From Piper betle (taxonomy: Eukaryota > Streptophyta > Magnoliopsida > Piperales > Piperaceae), in contig JAURVB010013324.1 in assembly GCA_033002965.1 (NCBI GenBank), forward strand, positions 62,001 to 126,000: 64,000 nt of DNA, given 5' to 3'. A program made the translations under genes and the position numbers. Below the pieces are notes generated by a model. That model had not been told where the DNA came from, did not search any database, and saw only the letters and a list, made by a program, of their open reading frames with translations. Of this stretch, positions 19,654-32,185 are shown piece by piece. Positions within the stretch are counted from its first letter, which is position 1. Every line of letters begins with the position of its first letter.

Positions 19654-20784
19654 GTAAAAACCATGATTTTTATTACAAGACTCGAACCTAAATATTATGA
19701 AATAAATATAGATGAACCGATATGGTTGGTTATCAAGTCGACCGGTCATGGTTCGACTTAAGGTCACATAGAAAATACCTATTCATGAATGGATGATGGG
19801 GTGTGAGAATTTAATGAAGGGGCTCGTTGAACCTAGGAAATACCAATGGATGATGGGGTGTGAGAATTTAATGGAGGGAATGGTTGAAGTGTATATATAT
19901 GCAGGAGGAGGGAGTATTTCAGGCATCATCTCCGTCCCAGGCGACCTTCACATTACTGTGTGAGTATTTCATCCCTCATCTTATTTGTTTCCATTTGGAT
20001 TCTTGCATGCAATGTGTGAGTATTTCATCCCTTATCTTATTTGTTTCCATTTGGATTCTTGCATGCAAAGTTTTGTTAGAGACGCCTTTGTTAATCCATA
20101 GCGTCTTATGCATGGGGTTCTTGTCGACTGCTTTGTATGAACTGATGCGAGTCTTTGGGATCGGGTGTTTGTTTTGTGTTTTGTTAATGAATATGTCAGA
20201 ATGGACTTGACAGCAAAAATGGATATGTCAGAATGGACCTGACAGCCAAAAATGGATATGTCAGATGGATTGACAGCCAATAATGGATATGTCAGAATGG
20301 ACCTGACAGCCAATAATGGACATGTCAGAATGGACCTGACAGCCAATAATGGACATGTCAGAATGGACCTGACAGTCAATAACGACTAATCTCAGAATGA
20401 ACTGGGAGACTACCTAATCTCAGAATGAAATGGGAGACCAACTCTAATCTCAGAATGACCTGTGAGCCTGTAGAACTACATTGAGCTTGATCCCGACATG
20501 GGTATGTAGGCTAATCAAGATTGATTGATTTCAGCTCACCTAAGGAAAAATTACAATTATGGTTGGTGGTTCTTTTACGAACTCGAGGGTAGGAGAATGG
20601 ATAATAAATTGGATTTCCTTTTATTTTCTTGTGTTATACATGTGGCTTTGGGAAACGATCCAAGACTGTGGAGTGATGCCCGGACCGATTAGGGCTAGTC
20701 GTTACAGGGTTGGTTTGGTTTAATTTCGAGTAACACCTAGCCATCTGGGCCCATAGTATTGTGAAAAAATGGCGGGTCATTACA
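19654..20784 (+). mobile_element. solo LTR (family C, 1131 bp), nested
   Basis: Begins TGTAAAAACC, ends GGGTCATTACA and is flanked by the exact duplication CATTA (19649-19653, 20785-20789). With it removed, the host LTR aligns continuously with the 5' LTR near 27443. It contains a partly duplicated segment (GGATGATGGGGTGTGAGAAT, 19791 and 19851), a TATA-like ATATATATGCAGG (about 19892-19904), a 50-bp direct repeat (19960-20060) and a hairpin array (20192-20470). It is another family than the LTR at 16601, though the TGTAAAA(A/C)CC start is alike. Confidence 0.9.
20192..20470 (+). repeat. serial hairpin minisatellite in solo LTR C
   Basis: Six units of about 30 bp each contain TGTCAGAATGGACCTGACA or a close variant: a 6-bp stem (TGTCAG/CTGACA) with a 7-base loop. 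Three further units switch to TCTCAGAATGAACTGGGAGA-like arms (TCTC/GAGA), keeping the AATGA/AATGG loop. It lies downstream of the TATA-like box, so it would be in the transcribed leader. Confidence 0.85.
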
Positions 20785-22133
20785 CATTAATAAGATTAAT
20801 ATTAGTAAGTAAATATATCATTAATATTAATAAATAATCTCATAAATAAGCATTATAATCAATAAATATATAAGAACAAGAAGTGAATAATAATGAATAA
20901 ATAAATAATAAATAATAAATAAATAAATAAATAAAGAAAAATAATCATAAAATCCAAACATACTAAATCATGTAAATATACATCTAAACTAATATAAGGG
21001 TTCTCGAATTACCGAAATTGGTTGAAAAATAGCCAAAACAGGCTTAAATAACTTGTCGAGTCAAGTGGGCTGAACCGGGTCAACTAAGCTAAACCATAGT
21101 GAGTTGGGCCAAGTTAACTCGGTCTGGGTTAACTAAAATGGTGGGCTGGGTTAGCTGGGCAGACACAGGCATGGACGCGGATATGTGACAAAGGTCGTGA
21201 GCTGGGCAGATAAAGTCATGGATGGTCGGATGTGAACACAAGCAAACAGGCCAGGGATACCCGTTGTTGTAAACTGCCAACGGTAGCGAGGCAGAGGCTG
21301 CCACCAATCACGATCAATAGAGGGGAGGATGGGGAAAGTTTTGGTGGTGACAACCGATGAAGTTTGGCTACCAGTTGGCCAGAAAATGGCCGAAAAGTGG
21401 CAAAATCACAATTGGGTGCGGTGTTGCCGCCAGCGGCGATCGTGGCCATGGCGATGGTCGTGGGTGGTCTTACAATGTTGGCCTTGACGAAAGGAATCTA
21501 TCTGGGTGGTTAGCCCCACCAGATTTGGCTTGCCAACACTGGTAAATGTCCCAAAAGTACCGGAGGTGGCGGGAAACATACAACCAAAAACTCTCCACTG
21601 GCAGCTAACGCAATGGCTCTGGCATCAATTGTGGGTCCTAGTAGGTAGCCAATTGTGATGTGGTTATGATCATACTAGTGGCCAGAGGCAAACTAGAGGC
21701 TTGCTGGTGGGTGGAGGCAGACTAGAAACTTGCCAACGGTGGCCCAAAGTGACAATGGTGCTAGGGTGTAACTGTCCAAAATAATTGGTAAAACCAAGCT
21801 TTTGGTTTTAATTTTTATTGAACGGTCCAGATCTTGCCACGTGGTAACGATGCAACGGCCTAGATCTAGTCATAAAACCCATGCCTAACACATAAAAAAT
21901 CTGTATACCTCGTGTATACACTAATAACTCATGCTCTTTTGTAGCATAACTAAAGATATAATCTGCATATCGGGCATACTTAGCTTCCATAACAAGCTCA
22001 TACTATCATTCGGGCCCTATACTCATGGACTGAAAATTGGTCTGGCTCAAACAATCTCAAATCGACTCGAGACTAGCCTGGATTAGGCAAAACTATAAGC
22101 GGGTAAAGCCTAACCTGAAGCAGGGGCTTTACA

Positions 22134-22150
22134 ACTTCTTCTCCTTCTAA
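22134..22150 (-). promoter_or_regulatory. polypurine tract of the LARD-like element
   Basis: On the minus strand, AGAAGGAGAAGAAGT lies directly before the 3' LTR start (TGTAAAGCCCC), the place where plus-strand DNA synthesis is primed. Confidence 0.75.
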
Positions 22151-25100
22151 AAATTCCATCTCCAAAATTTTTCACATCAACTGCGATCAGAGGACATAAT
22201 TGAAGATGCTATTGAGCTGGCAAAGCTCCAATTATTGAGTAATGTCCTGGAGGCCTCAAAAGTTGGTTGCATTTAGCCAAAACGGACCAACATGAAGCTA
22301 GAACTCTGAACAATGACGAAGCTCGCTAGCCCTCTACTAATTTGACTGGACAGGACTATACATGTTGGAATCATCAGGCTGGACTAGCCATACATGTTGG
22401 AATCATCTGGTTGGATTGACTCCTAGGGTCACTGCAAACTATTGGGACTAAAGTGTAATGACCTCAGCGAAAAAGCCTAGGTTCACACCTAAGGTTGGGT
22501 TGGTCAAATAGGTACTCTAGAGTATTGCATGGCACTAAGCTGAGTTACAGTAGGAAAAACTATGTCGGTGTGAGGTATGCTGGCTAACATCTACCCATGT
22601 TTCTCTAATCCTCATCGATATAACAAGTCGACTATGTATACACTTAGGGCACTATGCTCCAGGTCCTACAATTATACTAAGGTGTCCTATGAGCCCTGCT
22701 AGTATACGGTGGATACTGCTGTAAGGTAAGGATGTAAGCTAATGAGTTGTGCAACTTACTGGTGCCAATTTAGGTCAAACACTCAAGGGTTCCCTGTCAT
22801 GTGGAATAAGACCACTCATCGGGTCCTAGTTGACTCGAATCCCCAAGTCTAGTATCTCACTCTATTCCATAATAGGATCAAGGATAACTGCTATGATCCT
22901 ATTGTGTACTATAGTCTTGGAACACTCTACTACAACCACTAATTGCTACTGAATGGGAGCTCTCTGTGACGAAATGATGGCGGGAACACCTATACAATGC
23001 ACAACGTGTCTCAAGGAGTATAAAGACATACTTTGCATGGAACTGTGAAGTCGTGAAGCTGGTCTGTGACATGTGCACTGGTCATTGTTTGGTCATTTCA
23101 ACTATCTTGGTTAAACTGAGTGGTGGGATTAGTATAATGGGGAAGAGTGAGTGTGAAAATACTCAAGTGAAGGCTTGGCTGTGTCTAACATCTTTGGTCA
23201 CATGAAAAGAGACTGGATCTCTCATGTAAGTTTGATCAAACTACTCTTAGACTCTAACTAGGAGATGTCTCATCCTCACATATCTAACATCAGGTGTGCT
23301 AGGGGAATACACTAAGTTAGAAAATTTTGCTAAGTATGTATGTCACTCTATCTATGGTGATGTGAGGATACTCTGTGTGAACCATGAAGGGTAATGAAAA
23401 CTCTGTGCATAGATGCTGGGTGGCTCAAAACTATGGGTAGGCCCATGGACATGTCTCCGAGATCATCATGATTGGACTGCATCCATAGGTGGCCAACATA
23501 TGAGAACAACCAATCAATGATGAGCCTAAGAAATGGTTCCTAAGTGGCTCTAGTTCAAATCAGCTGATAGTAGACATGTGTTTCTCGATAACATACTAAT
23601 CATGCACTTCTAAAATGGCAGGAGTCAAACAACCCAAAGAACCACTATTTCCCCTCAAGCCTACGGGGACTCATATTGAGGTTTGACATGTGTCTCGTTC
23701 AGTTCTTCAATGGTGTGTAACCTGTCGTCCCTATACCGATTTATAGTACTAATTTTGACTCATATAACTACTACAGATGTGGTAGACTCTCAAACAAAGC
23801 TATCAGTCAAGATGAGCATACACTGATGTCCTTCTATCTGGTCAAGCATAGTCTAGTCTTACTGAAGTCCCTATCTACATCGCTCTCAGGATGGGCTGAA
23901 GTCGTCACTTCAAAATTGGTCTAGTAATCGTCTACCTGCACTGCATGCTCTAAATAATACTGCGAAGGTACTTTCTATACTCGGGACAAAGGCTCAAACT
24001 TACGGCTCAAGGTAAGGACCTAATCATGTTGGCAAAACACAAGGAAATCGCTCTCTCCCTAAAGGATACTCCCTCACTGAAGCCTACCATCTAAGCCAAA
24101 GACTCTAACATGAGTCAGACTCCTCTCGCTGACTGAGCCAATCACTGAATTAGTTAAACTACATGTTTGATCATCTGCTAGTCATCTAATCTGTATACCC
24201 TGGCTGTCGGCTCTACAGATGTACTATCATGGTGACTGAGCAATTTGACCACTGTGATCATCCCATCTGGAGGTCATACTACCCTGTGTTCTGACTATGC
24301 CCATGTACATCCATCTGAAGACTGCCACTAATACTATCTGATAAGTCTATCTTGTAATACACATTTGACCTAAGGATGTTAGGTCAAGGCAATGGTATGC
24401 AAGATAGTTGATGAAGTTTCCTGTGCCATCACATCAGAATAATTCCAGTGCACCTAAGTTTCCTCTGCCCGGCTGATGTTATCATAGCTATATCTTATCC
24501 TCAATCTCTGACCATACTCTACTCCAAAATTATGACAAATCTCTGTTCAAGGCTAAGAACATACTCAAGTAGTTGTCCTCCTATAGGGTGAGGTAACTAC
24601 TTGGCCTTTGCTTGCACAATAACTGCTCACTTGGACGGCGGTAGTGCACATTCTGTCGGTGGTAGTGCATCATGGTCGGTGGTTGTGCAACTCAGACGGT
24701 AGTTGTGCATTACGAACGGCGATTGTACTACTCGGATGGTGGTCATGCACCTCAGATGGCGGGAATGCTATCCAATTGCTAAAGATCTGATGCTAATCGT
24801 GTATTTTGTTATCTCACTCTTGTCTCTAGCATGTCTTTTTCTATGTGTCTATCTCCCCATAGGTAGCTGCTAACAACTTCATTCAGGTTGTCCAACCATG
24901 CATATTTGAAGATCGGGATCATGGTGGTGATGCATACAATGGTAAAATAATGCTAAGCTCATACTAGTCTCCTGGTCTAGCACTGGTAGACAAAGTGAAA
25001 TCCGGTCAAATATTGAAATCTATGGTCAAAGGTAATCTTGCTCATTCCTAGTGTGCTCATGCCTTTGTTTGGTGAAGAGTAAACAATAGTGTTGTTTGGA

Positions 25101-25865
25101 CAGACATACACTAGTGGAAGAGGGGGAGGCAGTAAAGTATCCATGGGACTATAGATCCACCTAGCTACTCATCCTCATCCACTGTTATCTCCTGAAAGTG
25201 ATCCATCTCAAGAAATCAGCCCAAACTCTCACCTATGCTCCAAGTATTTAGTGGCTCCAATGGGATACCACATCTTTCATCCACAAATATTTGTCTGAAG
25301 GTCCAAGTTCTCCAAAGTAGACGTCGAGTTATGTCTGATGGATCTATCTAAGCATTCAGTGGTCCATGCTCATGTGTCAACTAACTTTGTCAGCGTCTTC
25401 ATACTTCAACCTCCTTACAAGTGTCATCTCTAATAACTTTGTCTCGTAATGTACACCATATCCCAAAGAAGGACTAATGTGGTGACACGTTAAAGGATAG
25501 ACAAGTGTTATAATGTCTCTTGTGGTCAAGGTAATCCTAGGGACAATCCGACTCAACTTCGGCTAATTGAACATTTAGACACTCTAAAGCATCGAAATTT
25601 CTGGCACAGTAAAAGGGAAAGACAAGTCTCTAAGCTTATCATGACATACCTGTGAGATTCATATTGGCATGTACTGAAATCATGATCTCATATCTATCTC
25701 ATAACTTCTCTATAACTGCTAATAATGAAACATACACTGCTCAAGTCTAATTGAGCAAAAATTTAAAATCCTAAGAAAAGACCAAAGGAAATACCTATCG
25801 TTTTTACTAAGGACAACTCCACACACTTGCTCAAAACAGAAGTCTTCCATCTCAATCAACCAAGA
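22151..25865 (-). other. non-coding internal domain of the LARD-like element
   Basis: About 3.7 kb without any protein motif of gag, protease, reverse transcriptase, RNase H or integrase in six frames. Base composition is even and not AT-skewed like its LTRs. It begins after the primer site with ATGGAAGA, as does the gag-bearing relative at 54373, and then diverges. A minisatellite lies at 24632-24770. Confidence 0.75.
24632..24770 (+). repeat. 20-22 bp minisatellite in LARD interior
   Basis: Seven degenerate units of the form ACGGCGGTAGTGCACTTCA (variants GTCGGTGGTTGTGCAAC, GATGGTGGTCATGCACC) are arranged head to tail. Confidence 0.8.
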
Positions 25866-25883
25866 TATGGCTCCAATACTAAA
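25866..25883 (-). promoter_or_regulatory. primer-binding site of the LARD-like element
   Basis: On the minus strand, TTTAGTATTGGAGCC directly follows the 5' LTR. It aligns with GCTTGGTATTAGAGCC at 54339 and so derives from TGGTATCAGAGC, the initiator tRNA-Met complement, with mismatches. Confidence 0.7.
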
Positions 25884-25886
25884 CTG

Positions 25887-28800
25887 TAATATACCAATTT
25901 CGATTCACCTAAGAACCGAATTATAAATGTTATGATTGAGTCTAGTCATGTCTAAAGCATTTAATCAATAGGGATTGATCAATAATATAGATTGAAGCAA
26001 CCCTCTGGGCGTTTCGAGAATGGAAAACATTACTAAATAAGTGTGAAAACTCATCAAATATAAGATTGGAAGACATTGCACTGAGCTCAAGTGTGTGTAA
26101 CATTTATCTGCCATTCCACCAAAGTCGACTCAATAACACAAGACCTACATATATAATATGAAAAACGTCAATAACGGATCTGATTGGTCAAAAAATAAGT
26201 AAATATCAAATTGGCAAATTAAAGATTACTCTCATTTAAAATAAAGCCATTATATACTTCCACTGAACACTCCATAAGGGCATCTACTAAGGAGTTACTA
26301 GGCTACATACCCAGTAGCATCTTGAACTGACCGGTCTGTGATGCCTCTCTCTACATTTTCTCATTTTTTTATGGTCCCTTAGGATTACCAGTATATTCTA
26401 AGCCCTCTCCTTTCCTGTATATATCTCTTGGTTCTTAGCACAAAATTTAAGTACTCTTAGGAGTCACCTTCAGTACCTTTTGAACCACATGTTTGGACGT
26501 GCACAATACTAAAAAGTACCTATAAACGTTTACGTTTCTCCGGGTGTAAGGAACTCAAAAATGCTGAATTGTCAAGATCCCTTGGGGAATGGATCAACCT
26601 CTCACTAATCCAGAGCCTATTGTGATTGAGGTGTGCACTTGCTCATGGTATGTGCGAGTCAGTTTCAACATCTCTCATTTCACTGAAAACTCAATCAAAC
26701 CTTATATAAGCCTAAGAAAGTATTTATATAATAGGCATGAAGACAACTTGAGGTAGATTTTAGTTCGAAAACAACTCAAGGGATTTCATCCTCGAGGGTT
26801 ATTAATCCTGGAGGTAAAATACGTCAAGATAGCCCATGTTAAGTGGGGTTCAATAAAATACCCACTTAACACATCCTACGATCTAAAAATCAAATCAACA
26901 ATAGACTATAACGATAAAGATGAGAAAAGTCCTAACGAACCTATGGTCCAAGCTCCAAGCACATTGGCACATCTATGGCAAGCTCGGACTCTGAGACCTA
27001 TATCAAAACCCACTACTAAGTAAAATACTGACGTCTCTATATGATGCATGCTTATAGTGTGTGATCACATCATTAATGTATCATAATAAAGAAAGCAAAG
27101 CTAAACAATCCTACAAATAAACACCCATCACATAAATCGAGACATAATACAAAAAATGACTAATAAATAAATACACTCATGGTTAAATAAATAAATAATA
27201 AATACAAGAAAATAAATAATACTCTAATCATAAAATCATACTATGATTATACTATATAAATACATGGTTGACACGACTAAATATCAACATATACTCGTAT
27301 TAGTAAACATATAAATAAATAAATAGTAATAATATAGTTATCTCATACAGAAATACATAATTAATACAAATAAATAATAACATACACGCGAATAAACAAA
27401 TGAATATATATATATATATATATATAATATATATAATTTAGCAAACATTAATAAGATTAATATTAATAAGTAAATATATCATTAATATTAATAAATAATC
27501 TCATAAATAAGCATTATAATCAATAAATATATAAGTAACAAGAAGTGAATAATAATGAATGAATAAATAATCAATAAATAAATAAAATAAATAATAAATG
27601 GAGAAAATTAATCACAAAATCTAAACATACTAAATTATGCCAATATGCATCTAAACTAATAGAGGGGTTCTCGAATTACCGAAATTGATCGATTAATGGC
27701 GGAAAACAAGGTGAAATAGCGTGTTGAGTCCACTGGGTTAAACAGGGCAACTAGGCTGAACAAGAACAAGTTGGGCCTAGTTAACTCGGTCCGGGTTAAC
27801 TAAAATGGTAGGATGGGTTAGCAAGGCGGATGCAGCATAGACACGGACATGTGAACAAGGTCGCTAGCCGAGCAAGTACGGACATGGCTGGTCGCACGCA
27901 GACATAGGCAAATAGGCCGACGGTGCCTATCATCAAAAATTGCCAACAACAGCATGGAAGAGGTTGCCACTAGTCGCGATCGATAAAGTGGAGGGCAGGG
28001 AAGGTGTTGGTGGTAATAACCGATGAAGTCCAGCCGCCGGTTGGCAAAAAATGACCGAAAAGCGACTAAATCGCAGCAAGTGCACCGACGTTGCAGCGGC
28101 AATAGAGACCTTGGCAATGGTCGTAGGTGGTCTTAAAATGTCTACCTCGACGAAAGGAATCTATCTGTGTGGTTGGCTTCATCGTAGTTGGCTTGTCGGC
28201 CCCAAAAAATGCCCTAAAAGTGGCCACAGCTGCGGGAAATAGACAACCAAAAACACTTTGCCAACGGCGAATGCGACAACGTTGATGTCGGTGGTGGGTC
28301 CTGGTAGGTAGCCGGCCGCAAGGAGGTCACGATCGTACCAGTCTAGTGGCTGGAGGCAGAACAGAGACTCGCCAACGACGGCCCAAAGTGATGGTCGCAC
28401 TAGGGTGAAACATTCCAAAATAATGGGAAAAAATCGAGCTTTTGGTTTTAATTTTTCTTGAACAATCCAAATCTTGCCACATGGCATGATCTAAACCATC
28501 TGGCAACTCGTGAGCCTAGTGGGCTAGACAAAAAATTTGGATCGAGACCGTCCAAAGTCAAAACTAACTCGAGGCCTAAAAATGACTACATATGTCAATA
28601 ATCGAGGTAAGAAGTCTAAATAGGCTTTAAAACTCTGAACTCAATCGGGTGAAAGTCTACAACTCAAATCAAGCTGGGCCCATAGGGGCAATCCGGTATT
28701 CCAAAATCATTAAGATGCATGTAAATGAGATACCCTAAAAATTCCAAGCATATATTAAAAGCTGTAATAGCCTAGATCTAGTCATAAAACCTTGACTAAC

Positions 28801-29045
28801 TCATAAAAAAATTTTGTATTCCTCTTGTATACACTCATCGCTCATTCTCTGCTATAATATAACTAAAACTATTATCTGCATGTAGGGCATACTCAGCCTC
28901 CATAACATATTTATACGGTCATCTAGGCCCTATACTCATGCCTAAAATAAGTATGGTTCGAACTCATTCAAACTAACTTAAGACTAGCTCGAACTGGGCA
29001 AAACTATATGTAGGTAAAACGCTAACTTGAAGCTAGGGTTTTACA
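25887..29045 (-). repeat. 5' LTR of the LARD-like element (3159 bp)
   Basis: Runs from GGGTTTTACA at the right (TGTAAAACCC in its own direction) to TAATATACC at the left. Conserved blocks match the other family-A LTRs: the leader core near 26400-26700, the AAAT-rich tract 27150-27600 with an (AT)n run at about 27407-27436, and the moderately GC-rich block 27700-28430. No coding sequence. Confidence 0.87.
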
Positions 29046-29777
29046 GCTACTCTCTTGAAGCATTAAGAATAGATATAAAATAATCAACTCATAACTAGCG
29101 TAACAACATAAAAACAACAAAATATATTAAATATTAGCTTAAGATCCATCATGCATCCCACCTTATGAAAGAGTTGCAGTATATCTTATAATCTAGCAAA
29201 GAAAATAACATAGCTCAAAGAGAAAGGAATGATTTGTGCAAATATATGACAATGAAGCCCTGGTATGAATTTTTCTTCAGCAACATCATTTTCCTTGTAA
29301 CTTGACTTTAACAACTTCTTCTCTCCAATCTTCAACTCTCTCTTTTGATCAGTAGCATGAAGCACTAAGGAATTGAAGGTAGAAGAAGATGAATGAATTA
29401 TTAAAGAAAGGACAAAAAGTTCTTCAACAATGAATGAATGGGGGTATTTATAATGAGTTGGGGTAGGAGGTCTTCTTAGTCATTTCTCAGCAACTTTCTT
29501 GGGGCTTATTATCCTCAAATTAGCGTGATGCACGTTGACCCAATCATCGATCCACATGTGCCCAATCATCAATCCACATGTGGTATAATCCAGTCTTATT
29601 CCCTTGCTCCCTTGTATAGCATATGGGAATGACAAGGTTATCATCAAAAACTCAATATTACCTGATCTTAGGCAACTTCCTTGCATACTCTCGTCAACTA
29701 GTATATTTAGTGTTTTCTTCGATCATTGTTATCGGAGGAATGTGTTTCTTTTTATTTAGTAAAGTGGCCATGTAAAG
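29046..29777. other. intergenic flank
   Basis: No gene recognised. A TATTTATAATGAG-like box (about 29445-29457) and poly-pyrimidine tracts suggest an old repeat, but no ends were found. Confidence 0.4.
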
Positions 29778-30111
29778 TAGGGGTGCTAATTGAGCGAGTG
29801 AGCCGAGCTCAACATGTGTTCAAACTCGGCTCAAATAGTTTGAAACTCGTCTCGAACTCGACTCGAGATCGACCGAGTTTTGGACATACATGCCTCGAGT
29901 TCGACTCGAATATATTTTATGTGTACCGAGCTCGACTCGAGCTCGAATAGACATTTAACCGTTTAATTTTATTTTTGTGAGCTGGATTCACCAACTACGT
30001 TCGTTAGCTCGAAACGCAGCTACGTATTAAAAGTCAAAAGTACCTCAACTTTTAAAAAATGAGGCCAATGTGGTTTACTTACCATCTCAACTATCTTGCT
30101 TTTTTGTTGTT

Positions 30112-30158
<47 letters not shown>

Positions 30159-30373
30159 ATATAATATAAAAACTATATTATTATATTATTTTATCGTAAG
30201 TCGGGATTCGAAGTTACAACCGAGGCCGAACACGACCTTGCTCAAGCTCGGCTCGTAAGATTCGAGTTCGAGTCGAGTTCGAGACGAGCATTTAAATGTC
30301 GAGTTTCGAGTCGAGTCAAACCGAGCCAAACGTTAAATGCTCATAGACTGGCTCGGCTCAATTAAGCAACCTA
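29778..30373 (+). mobile_element. hAT-type MITE (596 bp)
   Basis: Imperfect terminal inverted repeats TAGGGGTGCTAATTGAGC and (reverse complement) TAGGTTGCTTAATTGAGC; flanking 8-mers ATGTAAAG (29770-29777) and GCGTAAAG (30374-30381) agree at six of eight bases. Interior is rich in GAGCTCGACTCGAGCTCG-like motifs and holds an (AT)n run (about 30118-30155). No transposase. Confidence 0.8.
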
Positions 30374-31327
30374 GCGTAAAGGATCTAGATACAAACCCGG
30401 ACCATAGAATTAGCAAGTTTGTCCTCCTAGTCAAAGATATACGAAGGAATGTACAGACTGGACTCATGTACAGAATTGTTCTTGCCATGATTAGCGTTTA
30501 AAAGTGGTTCATTTTAGCGTTTATGGGAGGTGCAAGTGTGCATGAGTTTTTGCCAAATCTCTTCAAAAAAAAATTTTTCTTCAAATCAAATTAGAAGTTG
30601 CTAATAATTTTAATATTTTGTATTTTCCAAAAATCTATTATTCTTTTTTATGAAATCAACGAAGAAAAATATGTGGTAAGGCGTAAATGGTGCAATAAAA
30701 TCTATAAAAGCAGCTTTGATTTAATCTACTCAATCTACCGGTTATCAAAGTGTGGGCACGGGCAAAGCGGGTTTGATTCTTGGATGCAAACAGTTTGCGG
30801 GAAGAGCGAAAGGAGACAGTTGAGCAGACATATCACAGGGGTGCGTAACTCGGCCGTGGAGATGCGGCAGCTGAGCAAACACAGTCCACTACATAGAACC
30901 GACGAACCCATTTAGTGGCACAGTTAGATCGCCGGGAATGGGTCTCGGCGGCGGTTTTTTTTGGCAATAGTGATGGATGGTAAGTGCCCGGGTAGAAAAT
31001 CAGAAGTTGGAAGTGCAGCCGCAGTCCGGCGGCCAGAAGGGGAGCCGGCAAATCTCGCCAAAACTTCCGGCATCAAAATTATTAAAATCAACCGTCTGAC
31101 TGCACTTATCAAAATATTAAATCACCTAATCACAAAGTAATACTTATTTTAACACAGGACAACAAAGTGATAGAAAGAGGCCTCGACATTATCGCTATTA
31201 ATTATATTTGCGATTAATTAATAACCATAAATCATCCATAATGCTCACTTGTGTTCAACCATTTCCCACTAAACAACAAAGAAATACATCAAACTCACTA
31301 GTGAATATGATCTATTATATACGGACC
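30374..31327. other. intergenic or gene-flanking sequence
   Basis: No supported gene. 30730-31110 is less AT-rich and has short open frames on the minus strand without recognised motifs; it might be a first exon, but nothing decides it. Confidence 0.3.
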
Positions 31328-32185
31328 CGGGTTGAGAAAATGAATCGGCCGATTTAAATCGGATCGGCGCGATGCCGATCCGATTTCGGGGCCGAATCGG
31401 TCGGCCCCGAATCGGTCGCTGAATCGGCCGATTTCGGCCGATTCCAACCGATTTAAATCGGAATCGGAATCGGCCGATTTAAATCGGAATCGGTTTTTAC
31501 GAAATTACTAAAATACCCTAGGTATGATTTTAATTAAATTAATTAAGCATGGGTAAAATGGTAATTTGGCTTTAAAAACCCTCCCCGCTCCGCCGTCGCG
31601 CTCGCTCCGCCGCCTCCGCTCCGCTTCCGCCGCAGCTCCGCCACGGCCGTCCGACCACGCCACTGCCGTCCGACCACGCCACTGCCGTCCGACCATGCCG
31701 CCGCCCCGTTTCGCCCCCGCCGTGCGTCCCCGACTCCGGGGTCGCCGCCCTCCGCTCCGCTTCCGCCGCAGCTCCGCCACGGCCGTCCGACCACGCCGCC
31801 GCCCCGTTTCCGCCTCCGCCGTGCGTCCCCGACTCCGGGCTCGCCGCCGGCGGGGGTAGGGAGGGAGGGTGGCATTCTCGTAATTAAAAGTTGACTCGAG
31901 TGTAACTCGAGTCAAAAATAATAATTAATTTATAAATAATTTAAAAAAATCTTAAAAATATTTAAAAATATCATAAACTATAATACACAGAATAATATCA
32001 AAATAACATCAATACCTAATTTTAATATATTTATATTATGAATTATCAAATTATTATATATAACCGATTAAATTAATTTGGACCGATTCAACTGAACCGA
32101 TTCCTGGCCGATTCAGACCGATTCCGATTCCGATTCCGATTCACTGGAAACCGATTCCGATTCCGATTCCGATTTATGCAACCAT
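31328..32185 (+). mobile_element. AATCGG-rich hAT-like element, left member of inverted pair
   Basis: Left end GGGTTGAGAAAATGAATCGG, right end AATCGG-type repeats (as CCGATT) then TATGCAACC. Interior order: palindromic CCGATTTAAATCGG motifs, ACCCTAGGTATGAT block, GC-rich block (31580-31860), TTGACTCGAG block and an AT-rich stretch. The order is reversed in the partner at 32851-33767. Target duplication not found on this copy. Confidence 0.75.

Larger units (their letters stand above)
15044..22133 (-). repeat. 3' LTR of the LARD-like element, with two nested insertions
   Basis: Boundaries are TTATCACTCCG at the left and GGGGCTTTACA at the right (TGTAAAGCCCC in the element's direction). It aligns in order with 25887-29045. 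Two younger solo LTRs sit inside it at 16601-19563 and 19654-20784. AAAT-rich tracts (16300-16600, 20800-20960) and a moderately GC-rich block (21040-21560) are native parts of this LTR. Confidence 0.87.
15044..29045 (-). mobile_element. long-LTR non-coding (LARD-like) retrotransposon
   Basis: Minus-strand element: 5' LTR 25887-29045 (3.16 kb), primer site about 25866-25883, internal domain 22134-25886 (3.75 kb), polypurine tract at about 22134-22149 and 3' LTR 15044-22133. The 3' LTR is about 3.0 kb once two later insertions are subtracted. No open frame over about 65 codons and no gag or pol motif occurs in the internal domain. Flanks GCTAG (15039-15043) and GCTAC (29046-29050) are a probable target duplication with one mismatch. 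Long LTRs plus a 3.5-4 kb non-coding interior is the architecture of large retrotransposon derivatives. Ty3/gypsy affinity comes from the related copy at 50941-55075. Confidence 0.88.

Noticed and set aside
24632..24770. CRISPR-like repeat spacing
   Set aside because: Units are contiguous and degenerate without unique spacers, in a plant retroelement.
31508..31915. Arg/Gly/Ala-rich frames in the hAT-like elements
   Set aside because: Frame-independent low-complexity translation of a GC-rich block; the paired copy at 33122-33573 does not keep the same protein.
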